A stretch of DNA of 64,000 nt, from assembly GCF_003351025.1 (NCBI RefSeq), contig NZ_QPCG01000005.1:317164-381163 (forward strand), given 5' to 3'. How positions within the stretch are numbered: position 1 is the first letter of the stretch; every line of letters begins with the position of its first letter. The DNA is from Mucilaginibacter endophyticus (GTDB lineage Bacteria > Bacteroidota > Bacteroidia > Sphingobacteriales > Sphingobacteriaceae). Below, in pieces: positions 17,701-25,825 of the stretch. Under the pieces are notes generated by a model, which searched no databases, had not been told where the DNA came from, and was given only the letters and a program-made list of their open reading frames with translations. The position numbers and the translations under genes were made by a program.

Positions 17701-18336
17701 TTACGGCTTCATTTTTAACAGGTAAATTTCATTTTTGCCGGCAACTTTGAACTTCTCATTATTATCGTAGTTGTAAAAAGGTTCGGCAATTTCTACGTCG
17801 GTACTTTGAAAGCTTCTGCCAAGTACCGCCTGTGCTTCTTCCAGCGTATAAAGGTGATGGTTGATGTCGAATATAAAACCATAGGCAGACTTTTGCAGAT
17901 CTTTAAAGGTAACCTTACCGGCTGGTATACTAAAGTGTATGGGTACCGAATACTGCACGCGAACAAACCGGCCGTCTTGTATGCCTGGTTTCCAACGGGG
18001 GCTTTTCTCTAAAACAGTAGCTGCCTCGGCTTCACAGCCGGCACCAATGCAATTTATTGGAGTAACATTGGTTACGCGCCCAATACTATCAACCACAAAT
18101 GTTACCACTACGCTACCGTTAATGCCTATTAGGCGTGCTATATCAGGATATTTTAGGTTCCTGCTTATGTAATTGGCAAAGGCTGGCAAGCCACCAGGAA
18201 ATTCAGGAACTTGCTCTACACTGGTGAAAACACCTGTGCTTCGGGGCTTTTTTACGGTATCAGTATACATGCTTGTATTGGCAAATGCAAAATGGCACAT
18301 AAACATGATGGCCACTATTAGGTAATAAGGTTTCAT
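17701..18336 (-). CDS. TonB C-terminal domain protein (energy-transducer-like)
   Basis: 211 residues from ATG 18336; a TTG start 36 nt upstream is not needed. A hydrophobic N-terminus (YYLIVAIMFMCHFAFA) acts as a signal or anchor. Next comes a TonB C-terminal-like domain: EQVPEFPGGLPAFANYISRNLKYPDIARLIGINGSVVVTFVVDSIGRV, then AATVLEKSPRWKPGIQDGRFVRVQYSVPIHF. An extra about 70-residue tail follows. It has no proline-rich spacer, so it may not reach the outer membrane; a periplasmic protein with a TonB-like fold is equally likely. A paralog is at 50558. Confidence 0.82.
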   Translation of the reverse strand: MKPYYLIVAIMFMCHFAFANTSMYTDTVKKPRSTGVFTSVEQVPEFPGGLPAFANYISRNLKYPDIARLIGINGSVVVTFVVDSIGRVTNVTPINCIGAGCEAEAATVLEKSPRWKPGIQDGRFVRVQYSVPIHFSIPAGKVTFKDLQKSAYGFIFDINHHLYTLEEAQAVLGRSFQSTDVEIAEPFYNYDNNEKFKVAGKNEIYLLKMKP

Positions 18337-18596
18337 GTGGTAAAGATAAACAGTGTTTTCTAATTTAGACAATGGTGACTTCTGTCATGATAATTGCCCG
18401 CAAATCCCACCAGATCTTAAAAAATTTCCCCGGCTCCTCGTCAATTTTACGCCGCGAACCCGGCAGTGCTGATGCAATCGCTTCAAAACCGACCTAAAAA
18501 GTCAAAAAATTAAAGCGGCTAATGCTTAGCGACATACCTTTCAAACATATGTTAAAACGTGGACGCAAAAATTATAAAAAAATAACTTACTAACTA

Positions 18597-18627
18597 TTTG
18601 ATAATTAATACAAAGTTTCTATCTTTG
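18597..18627 (+). promoter_or_regulatory. Primary-sigma promoter of the ribosomal protein cluster
   Basis: TTTG at 18597-18600, a 19-nt spacer, then TATCTTTG at 18620-18627 match the Bacteroidota TTTG-N19-TAnnTTTG consensus exactly. Transcription would start near 18634, leaving a leader of about 70 nt before rplC. Confidence 0.85.
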
Positions 18628-18659
18628 CCGTCCCTTTCGGGGGAGAAATATGCCTTGAA

Positions 18660-18677
18660 CGAAGCCCTACTGCTTCG
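18660..18677 (+). promoter_or_regulatory. Leader hairpin in the rplC 5' untranslated region
   Basis: Six-bp perfect stem (18660-18665 with 18672-18677) around a six-nt loop, ending 24 nt before the rplC ATG. Position and symmetry are compatible with a ribosomal-protein-binding leader, but no known L3, L4 or S10 leader was recognised. Function is inference. Confidence 0.45.
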
Positions 18678-18701
18678 ATGGGCACAAAAACAATTAAAAA
18701 A

Positions 18702-19319
18702 ATGTCAGGAATTATTGGTAAAAAAGTAGGAATGACCAGCATTTTCGACGAGACAGGGAAGAACATTCCTTGTACGGTAATCGAAGCTGGCCCTTGCGTG
18801 GTAACACAAGTTAAGTCTGTGGATGCAGACGGGTACGCTGCTGTTCAGTTAGCGTATGGCGACAAAAAGGAAAAAAACACTTCTGCCCCTTTAAAAGGAC
18901 ACTTCCAGAAAGCCAACACCGCTCCAAAGCGTAAATTGGTTGAATTCAAAACTTTCGAAGATCAAAAATCATTAGGCGACACCGTTACTGTCGAGATTTT
19001 TGCTGCGGGAGATTTTGTTGATGTGGTAGGTACCTCAAAAGGTAAAGGTTTTCAGGGTGTGGTAAAACGTCACGGTTTTGGCGGTGTGGGTATGCAAACT
19101 CACGGTCAGCACAACCGTTTACGTGCGCCAGGTTCTTTGGGTGCGTCATCATGGCCATCACGTGTATTTAAAGGTATGCGCATGGCAGGTCAAACCGGAA
19201 ACGCTCGCGTTAAAGTACAAAACCTTGAAGTAGTTAAGGTTTTCGCTGAGCAGAATCTGTTAGTAGTTAAAGGTTCCATCCCCGGAGCTAAGGGTTCATT
19301 CGTAATAGTGGATAAATAA
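18702..19319 (+). CDS. rplC: 50S ribosomal protein L3
   Basis: 205 residues beginning MSGIIGKKVGMTSIF; an ATG 24 nt upstream is not used, since bacterial L3 begins here. Binds 23S rRNA near the peptidyl-transferase centre and starts large-subunit assembly. The long loop (GKGFQGVVKRHGF...GSLGASSWPSRVFKGMRMAGQTG) is characteristic. First gene of the cluster; rpsJ is missing immediately upstream. One nt separates it from rplD. Confidence 0.98.
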   Translation: MSGIIGKKVGMTSIFDETGKNIPCTVIEAGPCVVTQVKSVDADGYAAVQLAYGDKKEKNTSAPLKGHFQKANTAPKRKLVEFKTFEDQKSLGDTVTVEIFAAGDFVDVVGTSKGKGFQGVVKRHGFGGVGMQTHGQHNRLRAPGSLGASSWPSRVFKGMRMAGQTGNARVKVQNLEVVKVFAEQNLLVVKGSIPGAKGSFVIVDK

Positions 19320-19320
19320 G

Positions 19321-19953
19321 ATGGAAGTTAACGTATTAAACGTATCAGGTAAACAAACAGGTGCCAAGGTGCAGCTTCCTGAGTCGATTTTCGGTATTGA
19401 GCCAAATGATCACGCTATCTATCTTGATGTTAAGCAATATCTTGCTAACCAACGTCAGGGTACACACAAATCAAAACAGCGTAATGAGATTGCAGGTTCA
19501 ACCCGCAAGCTATATAAGCAAAAAGGTACAGGCGGTGCCCGTGCCGGTGGTATTAAATCACCATTATTTAACGGTGGTGGCCGTGTATTCGGTCCGCAAC
19601 CACGCGATTACAGCTTCAAATTAAACAAAAAGCTTAAATCACTGGCCCGTAACTCTGCTTTATCATACAAAGCAAAAGATAACAACATTTTAGTGTTAGA
19701 GGATTTTAATTTTGATAGCATCAAAACTAAAAACTACATTAAGTTGGAGGCCGATTTGAATGTTACTAATGATAAAACATTATTAGTAGTAGCAGGCGCT
19801 GAAAATAACAATGTGTATTTATCAAGCAGAAACCTGAAAAAAAGCAAAGTAATTTCAGTTGAGCAGCTTAACACTTATGATGTGTTAAACGCAGGTAAAC
19901 TGTTGCTTACTACAGGTGCTGTTAAAACTTTGGAGGAAGCATTAGCTAAGTAA
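19321..19953 (+). CDS. rplD: 50S ribosomal protein L4
   Basis: 210 residues; signature NEIAGSTRKLYKQKGTGGARAGGIKSPLFNGGGRVFGP is the extended loop reaching into the exit tunnel. L4 is a primary 23S-binding protein and in E. coli represses the S10 operon; here such feedback is only possible in principle. Start ATG 19321 one base after rplC; rplW follows two bases later. Confidence 0.98.
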   Translation: MEVNVLNVSGKQTGAKVQLPESIFGIEPNDHAIYLDVKQYLANQRQGTHKSKQRNEIAGSTRKLYKQKGTGGARAGGIKSPLFNGGGRVFGPQPRDYSFKLNKKLKSLARNSALSYKAKDNNILVLEDFNFDSIKTKNYIKLEADLNVTNDKTLLVVAGAENNNVYLSSRNLKKSKVISVEQLNTYDVLNAGKLLLTTGAVKTLEEALAK

Positions 19954-19955
19954 TT

Positions 19956-20246
19956 ATGGAAATTTTAAAACAACCCCTACTTACTGAAAAAGTTACTCAG
20001 TTAACTGACAAGCTTAACCGTTATGCTTTCAAAGTTGATCACAGGGCTAACAAAATTCAGATTAAAAGTGCCATTGAGGCAATGTACGGTGTTAACGTTA
20101 CAGCGGTAAACACCATGAAATACGTCGGCAAACTAAAAACTCGCAATACTAAAGCAGGCGCCGTTCAAGGCCGTTCAGCTACTTACAAGAAAGCGATCAT
20201 TACGTTGAAGGACGGAGAAGTAATTGATTTTTACAGCAATATATAA
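19956..20246 (+). CDS. rplW: 50S ribosomal protein L23
   Basis: 96 residues; surrounds the exit tunnel and contacts trigger factor and SRP. Typical LLTEKVTQLTDKLNRYAFKVD opening and KIQIKSAIEAMYGVNVTAVNTMKYVGK body. The normal glycine/lysine-rich loop is short. Eight bases precede rplB. Confidence 0.97.
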   Translation: MEILKQPLLTEKVTQLTDKLNRYAFKVDHRANKIQIKSAIEAMYGVNVTAVNTMKYVGKLKTRNTKAGAVQGRSATYKKAIITLKDGEVIDFYSNI

Positions 20247-20254
20247 TATAAGAC

Positions 20255-21082
20255 ATGGCAGTAAAGAGATTTAAACCGGTTACTCCGGGTACCCGCTTCA
20301 GAGTTGATGTATCTAATTCAGATATTACAACAAACGTTCCTGAAAAATCGTTGGTTGTATCAGCTAATACAAGATCGGGCGGACGTAACAACAGCGGTAA
20401 AATGACTATGCGCTATTTAGGTGGTGGTCATAAACAAGCATACAGGCTGATTGATTTCAAACGTAATAAATTCAACATCCCGGCAAAAGTTGCAACTATC
20501 GAGTACGATCCTAACCGTTCGGCACGTATAGCGCTGTTACATTTTGTAGATGGCGAAAAAAGATACATGATTGCTCCGGAAGGCTTAACAGTTGGTACTA
20601 TTGTGGTAGCAGGCGAAACCGCTGCTCCTGAAGTGGGTAACACGTTACCTTTAAAGAACATTCCACTTGGTTCAATCATCCATAACATAGAGTTAAACCC
20701 AGGTCAGGGCGGTGTTATTGCCCGCAGCGCTGGTACTTACGCTCAACTTTCAGCACGCGATGGTAAATATGCTATCATCAAATTGCCTTCAGGCGAAACA
20801 CGTATGATCTTGTCAACTTGCTTGGCAACCATCGGTACCGTTTCAAATGGTGAGAGAGCAAACGCGGTGTTAGGTAAAGCAGGCCGTAACCGTTGGTTAG
20901 GCCGCAGGCCAAGGGTACGTGGTGTAGCTATGAACCCGGTAGATCACCCTATGGGTGGTGGTGAAGGCCGTGCCTCAGGTGGTCACCCACGTTCACGTAA
21001 AGGTTTATTGGCTAAAGGCTATAAAACTCGTGACAAGAAGAAAACATCGGATCGTTACATCATTGAAAGAAGGAAGAAATAA
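20255..21082 (+). CDS. rplB: 50S ribosomal protein L2
   Basis: 275 residues. Contacts the subunit interface and the peptidyl-transferase region. The C-terminal signature VAMNPVDHPMGGGEGRASGGHPRSRKG contains the conserved histidine. Its stop TAA shares the A with the ATG of rpsS, a one-base overlap that suggests translational coupling. Confidence 0.98.
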   Translation: MAVKRFKPVTPGTRFRVDVSNSDITTNVPEKSLVVSANTRSGGRNNSGKMTMRYLGGGHKQAYRLIDFKRNKFNIPAKVATIEYDPNRSARIALLHFVDGEKRYMIAPEGLTVGTIVVAGETAAPEVGNTLPLKNIPLGSIIHNIELNPGQGGVIARSAGTYAQLSARDGKYAIIKLPSGETRMILSTCLATIGTVSNGERANAVLGKAGRNRWLGRRPRVRGVAMNPVDHPMGGGEGRASGGHPRSRKGLLAKGYKTRDKKKTSDRYIIERRKK

Positions 21083-21348
21083 TGGCTCGTTCAATAAAAA
21101 AAGGACCTTACATCGATCATAACTTAGATAAGAAAGTTATGGTGCTGAATGATGCAAATAAAAAATCAGTTGTAAAAACATGGTCACGTCGTTCCATGAT
21201 CTCTCCTGATTTCGTTGGTCATACATTCGCTGTACACAACGGTAACAAGTTTATCCCTGTGTACGTAACAGAAAACATGGTTGGTCACAAGCTGGGAGAG
21301 TTTGCACCAACCCGTACATTCCGCGGACACGCAGAAAAGAAAAAATAA
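21082..21348 (+). CDS. rpsS: 30S ribosomal protein S19
   Basis: 88 residues beginning MARSIKKGPYIDHNLDKKV; binds 16S rRNA in the head with S13. Typical TWSRRSMISPDFVGHTFAVHNGNKFIPVYVTENMVGHKLGEFAPTR core. Overlaps rplB by one base and is six bases from rplV. Confidence 0.98.
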   Translation: MARSIKKGPYIDHNLDKKVMVLNDANKKSVVKTWSRRSMISPDFVGHTFAVHNGNKFIPVYVTENMVGHKLGEFAPTRTFRGHAEKKK

Positions 21349-21354
21349 CAGGCA

Positions 21355-21783
21355 ATGGAAGCAACAACAAAAATTAAAAAGTCTGTACTAATCAGGCAAC
21401 AAAAAGAAGCTGCTAAAGCTGTGATAGGTGGCGCTTCTGTTGCTAAGTTACAGGACTGCCCAACTTCACCACGTAAAATGCGTTTGGTGGTTGACTTGAT
21501 CCGCGGTGAAAACGTTGAGAAAGCGTTATACATATTAAAATTTACTAACAAAGAAGCTGCTATTCGTGTAGAGAAACTTTTGTTATCAGCCATCAAAAAC
21601 TGGGAAGCAAAAAACGAAGGCAAACGTGTTGAAGACAGCAACCTTTTTGTTAAGGAAGTATCTGTAGGCGGTGGCCGTCAGTTAAAAAGGTTACGCCCTG
21701 CTCCGCAAGGAAGGGGATACCGTATCCGCAAACGCTCAAACCACGTAACACTTGTTGTGGATAGTAAAAACGAAAACAATTAA
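21355..21783 (+). CDS. rplV: 50S ribosomal protein L22
   Basis: 142 residues. The core QDCPTSPRKMRLVVDLIRG, the tunnel-lining beta hairpin (about residues 85-110) and RIRKRSNHVTLVV are conserved. Has an N-terminal extension (MEATTKIKKSVLIRQQKEAAKAVIGGASVAKL) of about 35 residues compared with E. coli L22. Six bases before rpsC. Confidence 0.97.
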   Translation: MEATTKIKKSVLIRQQKEAAKAVIGGASVAKLQDCPTSPRKMRLVVDLIRGENVEKALYILKFTNKEAAIRVEKLLLSAIKNWEAKNEGKRVEDSNLFVKEVSVGGGRQLKRLRPAPQGRGYRIRKRSNHVTLVVDSKNENN

Positions 21784-21789
21784 TTTGAA

Positions 21790-22656
21790 ATGGGACAGAA
21801 AGCACATCCAATAGGTAACAGGTTAGGAATCATCAGAGGTTGGGATTCTAACTGGTTCGGTGGTAACAACTACTCCGACAAATTAGTTGAGGACGAAAAA
21901 ATCCGCAAATACCTTTCAGCTCGTATTGCTAAAGGTGGTGTATCTAAAGTAGTTATTGAGCGTACTTTAAAACGCATTACCGTAACTATCCACACTGCCC
22001 GTCCGGGTATTGTGATCGGTAAAGGCGGTCAGGAAGTTGACAAGATCAAAGAAGAGTTGAAAAAACTTACTAAAAAAGAAGTTCAGATCAACATTTTCGA
22101 AATCAAACGTCCTGAGCTTGATGCACAATTAGTAGCAGAAGGCATTGCAAAACAATTAGAAGCACGTATCTCTTTCCGTCGTGCCATGAAAACCACAATT
22201 GCTGCAACCATGCGTATGGGTGCAGAAGGTATCAAGGTAATGACTTCAGGCCGTTTAGGTGGCGCTGAGATGGCACGTAGCGAGCAATATAAAGAAGGCA
22301 GGATTCCTTTGCACACTTTCCGTGCTGACATTGACTACGCATTAGCAGAAGCATTAACTACCTATGGTAAAATAGGTGTTAAGGTTTGGATCTGCAAAGG
22401 CGAGGTTTATGGCAAACGCGATCTTTCTCCAAACATTGGCGGTACCAGCAGCGCAAGCGGCAAAGGTGGCAGGCCAGAAGGCGGTGCACCAGGCTTTGGT
22501 GGCCGTGGTAACGAAAGAGGCGGCGAGCGCGGCGGTGAGCGTCGTGGCGACAGGAAACCAGGTGGCGACCGCCGTGGTGGTGGTAACAACAGGCCAGGTG
22601 GAAACCGTCCGGGTGGACAAGGTGGAAACCGCCCAGGTGGCCCAGGTAAGAGATAA
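21790..22656 (+). CDS. rpsC: 30S ribosomal protein S3 with Gly/Arg-rich C-terminal tail
   Basis: 288 residues against about 206-233 for most S3. The ordinary part (MGQKAHPIGNRLGIIRGWDSNWF, KH-type GIVIGKGGQEVDKIKEEL, SGRLGGAEMARSEQYKEGRIPLHTFRADIDYA) ends near residue 215. The rest is low-complexity, nearly all Gly, Arg, Pro, Asn and Glu (GGERGGERRGDRKPGGDRRGGG). Such tails are known in Sphingobacteriia S3. Since S3 lies at the mRNA entry site, an RNA-binding tail is plausible but inferred. 50 bases precede rplP. Confidence 0.97.
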   Translation: MGQKAHPIGNRLGIIRGWDSNWFGGNNYSDKLVEDEKIRKYLSARIAKGGVSKVVIERTLKRITVTIHTARPGIVIGKGGQEVDKIKEELKKLTKKEVQINIFEIKRPELDAQLVAEGIAKQLEARISFRRAMKTTIAATMRMGAEGIKVMTSGRLGGAEMARSEQYKEGRIPLHTFRADIDYALAEALTTYGKIGVKVWICKGEVYGKRDLSPNIGGTSSASGKGGRPEGGAPGFGGRGNERGGERGGERRGDRKPGGDRRGGGNNRPGGNRPGGQGGNRPGGPGKR

Positions 22657-22706
22657 TAATTAAAGTACAAGACAAATATCGAATAACGATATAAAAGCTT
22701 AAGAAA

Positions 22707-23129
22707 ATGCTACAGCCAAAAAGAACGAAGTTCAGAAAGATGCAAAAAGGCAGGATGAAAGGTTTAGCCACCCGTGGTGCTGAACTTTCATTCGGATCTT
22801 TTGGTGTTAAATCACTCGAAGCGGCATGGATCACCAGCCGTCAGATCGAGGCTGCACGTATCGCTGTAACACGTTTTATGAAACGTGAAGGACAGGTTTG
22901 GATCAGGATATTTCCTGACAAACCTGTAACCAAGAAACCTGCAGAGGTACGTATGGGTAAAGGTAAAGGTGCTCCTGAATACTGGGTTGCGGTAGTACGC
23001 CCCGGAAGGATCATTTTTGAAGCCGAAGGTGTGCCTTTGGAAGTTGCTAAAGAGGCTTTACGCCTTGCAGCACAGAAATTACCAGTGCAAACTAAATTTA
23101 TTGTACGTAGGGATTACGTAGAAGCATAA
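22707..23129 (+). CDS. rplP: 50S ribosomal protein L16
   Basis: 140 residues, MLQPKRTKFRKMQKGRMKG start. Organises the A-site tRNA region; PDKPVTKKPAEVRMGKGKGAPEYWVAVV is diagnostic. The gap before rpmC is 124 bases, the first wide gap in the cluster, and contains a hairpin. Confidence 0.98.
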   Translation: MLQPKRTKFRKMQKGRMKGLATRGAELSFGSFGVKSLEAAWITSRQIEAARIAVTRFMKREGQVWIRIFPDKPVTKKPAEVRMGKGKGAPEYWVAVVRPGRIIFEAEGVPLEVAKEALRLAAQKLPVQTKFIVRRDYVEA

Positions 23130-23155
23130 ATTGAGGAGTTAGTTGAAAAGTTGTA

Positions 23156-23225
23156 AAGTTTTAATGTTGTGAAGTTGATGCCGAATTTCACCCATCATTA
23201 ATAAAACGATACAACGTTTAAACTT
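23156..23225 (+). repeat. Hairpin-forming spacer between rplP and rpmC
   Basis: Words AAGTTTTAATGTTGT (23156-23170) and their near-complement ACAACGTTTAAACTT (23211-23225) can pair across the 124-nt gap. Repetitive AAGTTG/TGTAAAG words precede the left arm. Similar inserts occupy later gaps of the cluster. Confidence 0.5.
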
Positions 23226-23253
23226 GCCAACAGACAACAAATAACAAAGAAAA

Positions 23254-23463
23254 ATGAAGAACTCAGAAATTTTGGGCCTATCAACTGAAGAGATTGTTGC
23301 TAAAATCAGCGAGGAAAGGGCTACCCTTACCAAATTGAAATTCGCTCACGCAGTTTCGGCTATTGAGAACCCGTCCCGTATAACCAAAGTACGCAAAGGA
23401 ATTGCTCAGTTAAATACTGAATTAACAAAACGTAAAGCGGCGGCCGCTTCTGAAAAGAATTAA
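23254..23463 (+). CDS. rpmC: 50S ribosomal protein L29
   Basis: 69 residues, two helices: NSEILGLSTEEIVAKISEERATLTKLKFAHAVSAIENPSRITKVRKGIAQLNTELTKR. Normal length. ATG at 23254; 20 bases before rpsQ. Confidence 0.95.
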   Translation: MKNSEILGLSTEEIVAKISEERATLTKLKFAHAVSAIENPSRITKVRKGIAQLNTELTKRKAAAASEKN

Positions 23464-23483
23464 TTTTTTAAACATTAGTAAAA

Positions 23484-23738
23484 ATGGAAAGAAATTTAAG
23501 AAAAACACGTACCGGCCTTGTAGTTAGCAATAAGATGGAAAAATCTATTGTTGTGGCCGTTGAGCGTAAGGTGAAACACCCTATCTATGGTAAATTCGTA
23601 AAGAAAACTACCAAATTCAAGGCTCATGATGAAAACAATACTTGTGGCGTAGGCGATACAGTATTGATCATGGAAACCCGCCCGCTGAGCAAAACCAAAA
23701 ACTGGCGATTAGTTGAAATTTTAGAAAGGGCTAAATAA
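23484..23738 (+). CDS. rpsQ: 30S ribosomal protein S17
   Basis: 84 residues; OB-fold protein binding helix 11 of 16S rRNA. TRTGLVVSNKMEKSIVVAVERKVKHPIYGK and CGVGDTVLIMETRPLSKTKNWRLVEI are typical. One base before rplN. Confidence 0.98.
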   Translation: MERNLRKTRTGLVVSNKMEKSIVVAVERKVKHPIYGKFVKKTTKFKAHDENNTCGVGDTVLIMETRPLSKTKNWRLVEILERAK

Positions 23739-23739
23739 G

Positions 23740-24108
23740 ATGGTACAACAGGAATCAAGATTAACAGTAGCCGACAATAGCGGCGCTAAAGAAGTTTTAG
23801 TGATCCGTGTATTGGGTGGTACCGGTAAAAGGTATGCATCAATCGGCGATAAAATTGTGGTTACCGTAAAAAGCGCTTTACCATCAGGTAACGTGAAAAA
23901 AGGTACCGTATCAAAAGCCGTAGTTGTGCGTACTAAAAAAGAGATCCGCAGAAAAGACGGTTCATATATCCGTTTCGACGATAACGCAGCTGTGTTGTTA
24001 AACAACCAGGACGAGCCAAGAGGTACACGTATCTTTGGCCCTGTTGCAAGGGAACTGCGCGAGAAACAATTTATGAAAATTGTATCATTAGCACCGGAGG
24101 TATTGTAA
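23740..24108 (+). CDS. rplN: 50S ribosomal protein L14
   Basis: 122 residues. MVQQESRLTVADNSGAKEVLVIRVLGG and DNAAVLLNNQDEPRGTRIFGPVARELREKQFMKIVSLAPEV define L14. One base gap before rplX. Confidence 0.98.
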   Translation: MVQQESRLTVADNSGAKEVLVIRVLGGTGKRYASIGDKIVVTVKSALPSGNVKKGTVSKAVVVRTKKEIRRKDGSYIRFDDNAAVLLNNQDEPRGTRIFGPVARELREKQFMKIVSLAPEVL

Positions 24109-24109
24109 C

Positions 24110-24439
24110 ATGGAAAAGAAAGTAAAATTAAAGATCCGTAAAGGCGACCTGGTTAAAGTTATCGCCGGCGATTCAAAAGGATCACAAGGCAAAATCGTTG
24201 AGGTTTTGGTAGATAAAAACAGGGCTATTGTTGAAGGTGCCAATATGGTATCTAAACATACTAAACCTAATGCTGCTAACCCTAACGGCGGAATTGTTAA
24301 ACAAGAAGCTGCTATACATATTTCAAACCTAATGCTGGTTGATCCTAAAACAGGTAATACAACCCGTGTTGGCCGTAAAAAGAACGAAGCCGGCAAATTA
24401 GTAAGGGTAGCAAAAAAATCAGGGGAGGAAATTAAGTAA
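24110..24439 (+). CDS. rplX: 50S ribosomal protein L24
   Basis: 109 residues with the KOW motif KIRKGDLVKVIAGDSKGSQGKIVEVL (7-32). An assembly-initiating protein near the exit tunnel. Its stop overlaps the rplE start by one base (TAATG). Confidence 0.98.
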   Translation: MEKKVKLKIRKGDLVKVIAGDSKGSQGKIVEVLVDKNRAIVEGANMVSKHTKPNAANPNGGIVKQEAAIHISNLMLVDPKTGNTTRVGRKKNEAGKLVRVAKKSGEEIK

Positions 24440-25002
24440 TGACTTACGTACCAAGATTAAAATCAAAATACAAGGAAGAAATCCGCACCGCACTGAAAGA
24501 TAAATTTCAGTACAAAAGCGTAATGCAGGTTCCTAAATTGCAGAAAATTGCCATTAACCAGGGTGTAGGTGGTGCTACTACCGACAAGAAATTGATCGAA
24601 AACACCATCACTGAGTTAACTACCATTACTGGCCAGCAGGCAGTATCTTCAAAATCTAAAAAAGATATCTCAAACTTTAAATTGCGTAAAAATATGCCGG
24701 TTGGCGTACGTGTTACCCTGCGTGACAACACAATGTATGAGTTTTTGGATCGTTTAATCGCTGTTGCCCTGCCACGTATCCGTGACTTCAAAGGCATCAA
24801 CGATAAAGGTTTTGACGGAAGAGGCAACTATACATTAGGTATTACTGAGCAAATTATCTTCCCTGAGATAAATATTGATAAAATCAATAAAATCCAAGGT
24901 ATGGATATTACCTTTGTAACCTCCGCAACAAACGATGTTGAAGCATTGGAGTTGTTGAAACAATTTGGTTTACCATTTAAAAATCAAAATAGCAATGGCT
25001 AA
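24439..25002 (+). CDS. rplE: 50S ribosomal protein L5
   Basis: 187 residues; binds 5S rRNA and contacts the P-site tRNA. YVPRLKSKYKEEI, LQKIAINQGVGGATTDKKLIENTITEL and FRINMPVGVRVTLR-like segments (here LRKNMPVGVRVTLRDNTMYEFLDRL) are conserved. Its last eight bases overlap the rpsN start, giving tight coupling. Confidence 0.98.
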   Translation: MTYVPRLKSKYKEEIRTALKDKFQYKSVMQVPKLQKIAINQGVGGATTDKKLIENTITELTTITGQQAVSSKSKKDISNFKLRKNMPVGVRVTLRDNTMYEFLDRLIAVALPRIRDFKGINDKGFDGRGNYTLGITEQIIFPEINIDKINKIQGMDITFVTSATNDVEALELLKQFGLPFKNQNSNG

Positions 25003-25264
25003 AGAAGGTGTAAAAGCACGTGAAGTAAAGCGCGCAAAATTAGTAGCTAAATACGCTGAAAAAAGAGCTGCTTTAAAAGAAGCTGGCGATTACGCTGCTT
25101 TAGATAAATTACCAAAAGCATCATCACCGGTAAAATTGCACAACCGTTGCAAATTAACCGGCCGCCCTCGTGGTTATATGCGTCAGTTTGGCATTTCACG
25201 TGTTACATTCCGTGAAATGGCTCTTGAAGGCAAGATCCCGGGAGTGAAAAAAGCAAGCTGGTAA
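24995..25264 (+). CDS. rpsN: 30S ribosomal protein S14, zinc-free form
   Basis: 89 residues from ATG 24995, overlapping rplE by eight bases; an ATG at 24965 lies too far inside rplE. It is the C-minus form: only one Cys and no CxxC...CxxC zinc ribbon. AVRQFGISR-like part here is YMRQFGISRVTFREMALEGKIPGVKKASW. Needs no zinc and is suited to metal-poor conditions. The next gap of 145 bases contains a strong hairpin. Confidence 0.97.
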   Translation: MAKEGVKAREVKRAKLVAKYAEKRAALKEAGDYAALDKLPKASSPVKLHNRCKLTGRPRGYMRQFGISRVTFREMALEGKIPGVKKASW

Positions 25265-25276
25265 GCAGCTAAATAT

Positions 25277-25338
25277 TTAGAGATTAGAGATTTGAGGTTA
25301 GTGATTAGGTTCGCTAACCTCTTATCTCTAATCTCTAA
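25277..25338 (+). repeat. Long near-perfect hairpin between rpsN and rpsH
   Basis: Arms 25277-25301 and 25314-25338 pair in 23 of 25 positions around a 12-nt loop; the words GAGATTAGAGAT and ATCTCTAATCTC are tandemly repeated at the 3' side. No T-run follows immediately, so it is not a clear terminator. It belongs to the AT-rich word family found in later gaps. Confidence 0.8.
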
Positions 25339-25409
25339 TCTCATGAATTAACCGATGGAAGGTCGTTAGGGATGTTACCTAAAGGAAACCACCATCATAA
25401 CACAATAAA

Positions 25410-25808
25410 ATGAATACAGATCCAATCGCAGATTATCTTACAAGAGTAAGGAATGCTATTAAAGCCAACCACCGGGTTGTTGAAATTCCTGCATCAAATC
25501 TGAAGAAGGAAATCACTAAGGTGCTTTTCGACAAAGGTTACATTGCAAATTACAAGTTTGAGGAAAACGGTCCTCAGGGCACTATCAAAGTTGCTTTGAA
25601 ATACCACCCGATAACTAAAATTTCTGCTATCCGCAGCATTTCGCGCATCAGCAAACCAGGTTTGAGGAAATACGCAGGTATGGAAAACATGCCACGTGTA
25701 CTAAATGGTTTAGGTATCGCCATCCTGTCAACTTCTAAAGGCGTTATGTCTGATAAAGAAGCTCGTCAGCAAAATGTTGGTGGTGAGGTTTTATGCTACG
25801 TTTATTAA
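25410..25808 (+). CDS. rpsH: 30S ribosomal protein S8
   Basis: 132 residues; NTDPIADYLTRVRNAIKANHRVVEIPASNLKKEI start and LNGLGIAILSTSKGVMSDKEARQQNVGGEVLCYVY end are typical. Binds central domain of 16S rRNA. 17 bases before rplF. Confidence 0.98.
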   Translation: MNTDPIADYLTRVRNAIKANHRVVEIPASNLKKEITKVLFDKGYIANYKFEENGPQGTIKVALKYHPITKISAIRSISRISKPGLRKYAGMENMPRVLNGLGIAILSTSKGVMSDKEARQQNVGGEVLCYVY

Positions 25809-25825
25809 TCGAAGAAATTTAAGCA

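Noticed and set aside
22354..22834. Long reverse and shifted frames opposite the rpsC tail
   Set aside because: They are mirrors of the Gly/Arg-rich codons. No start context, no conserved family, inside an essential gene.
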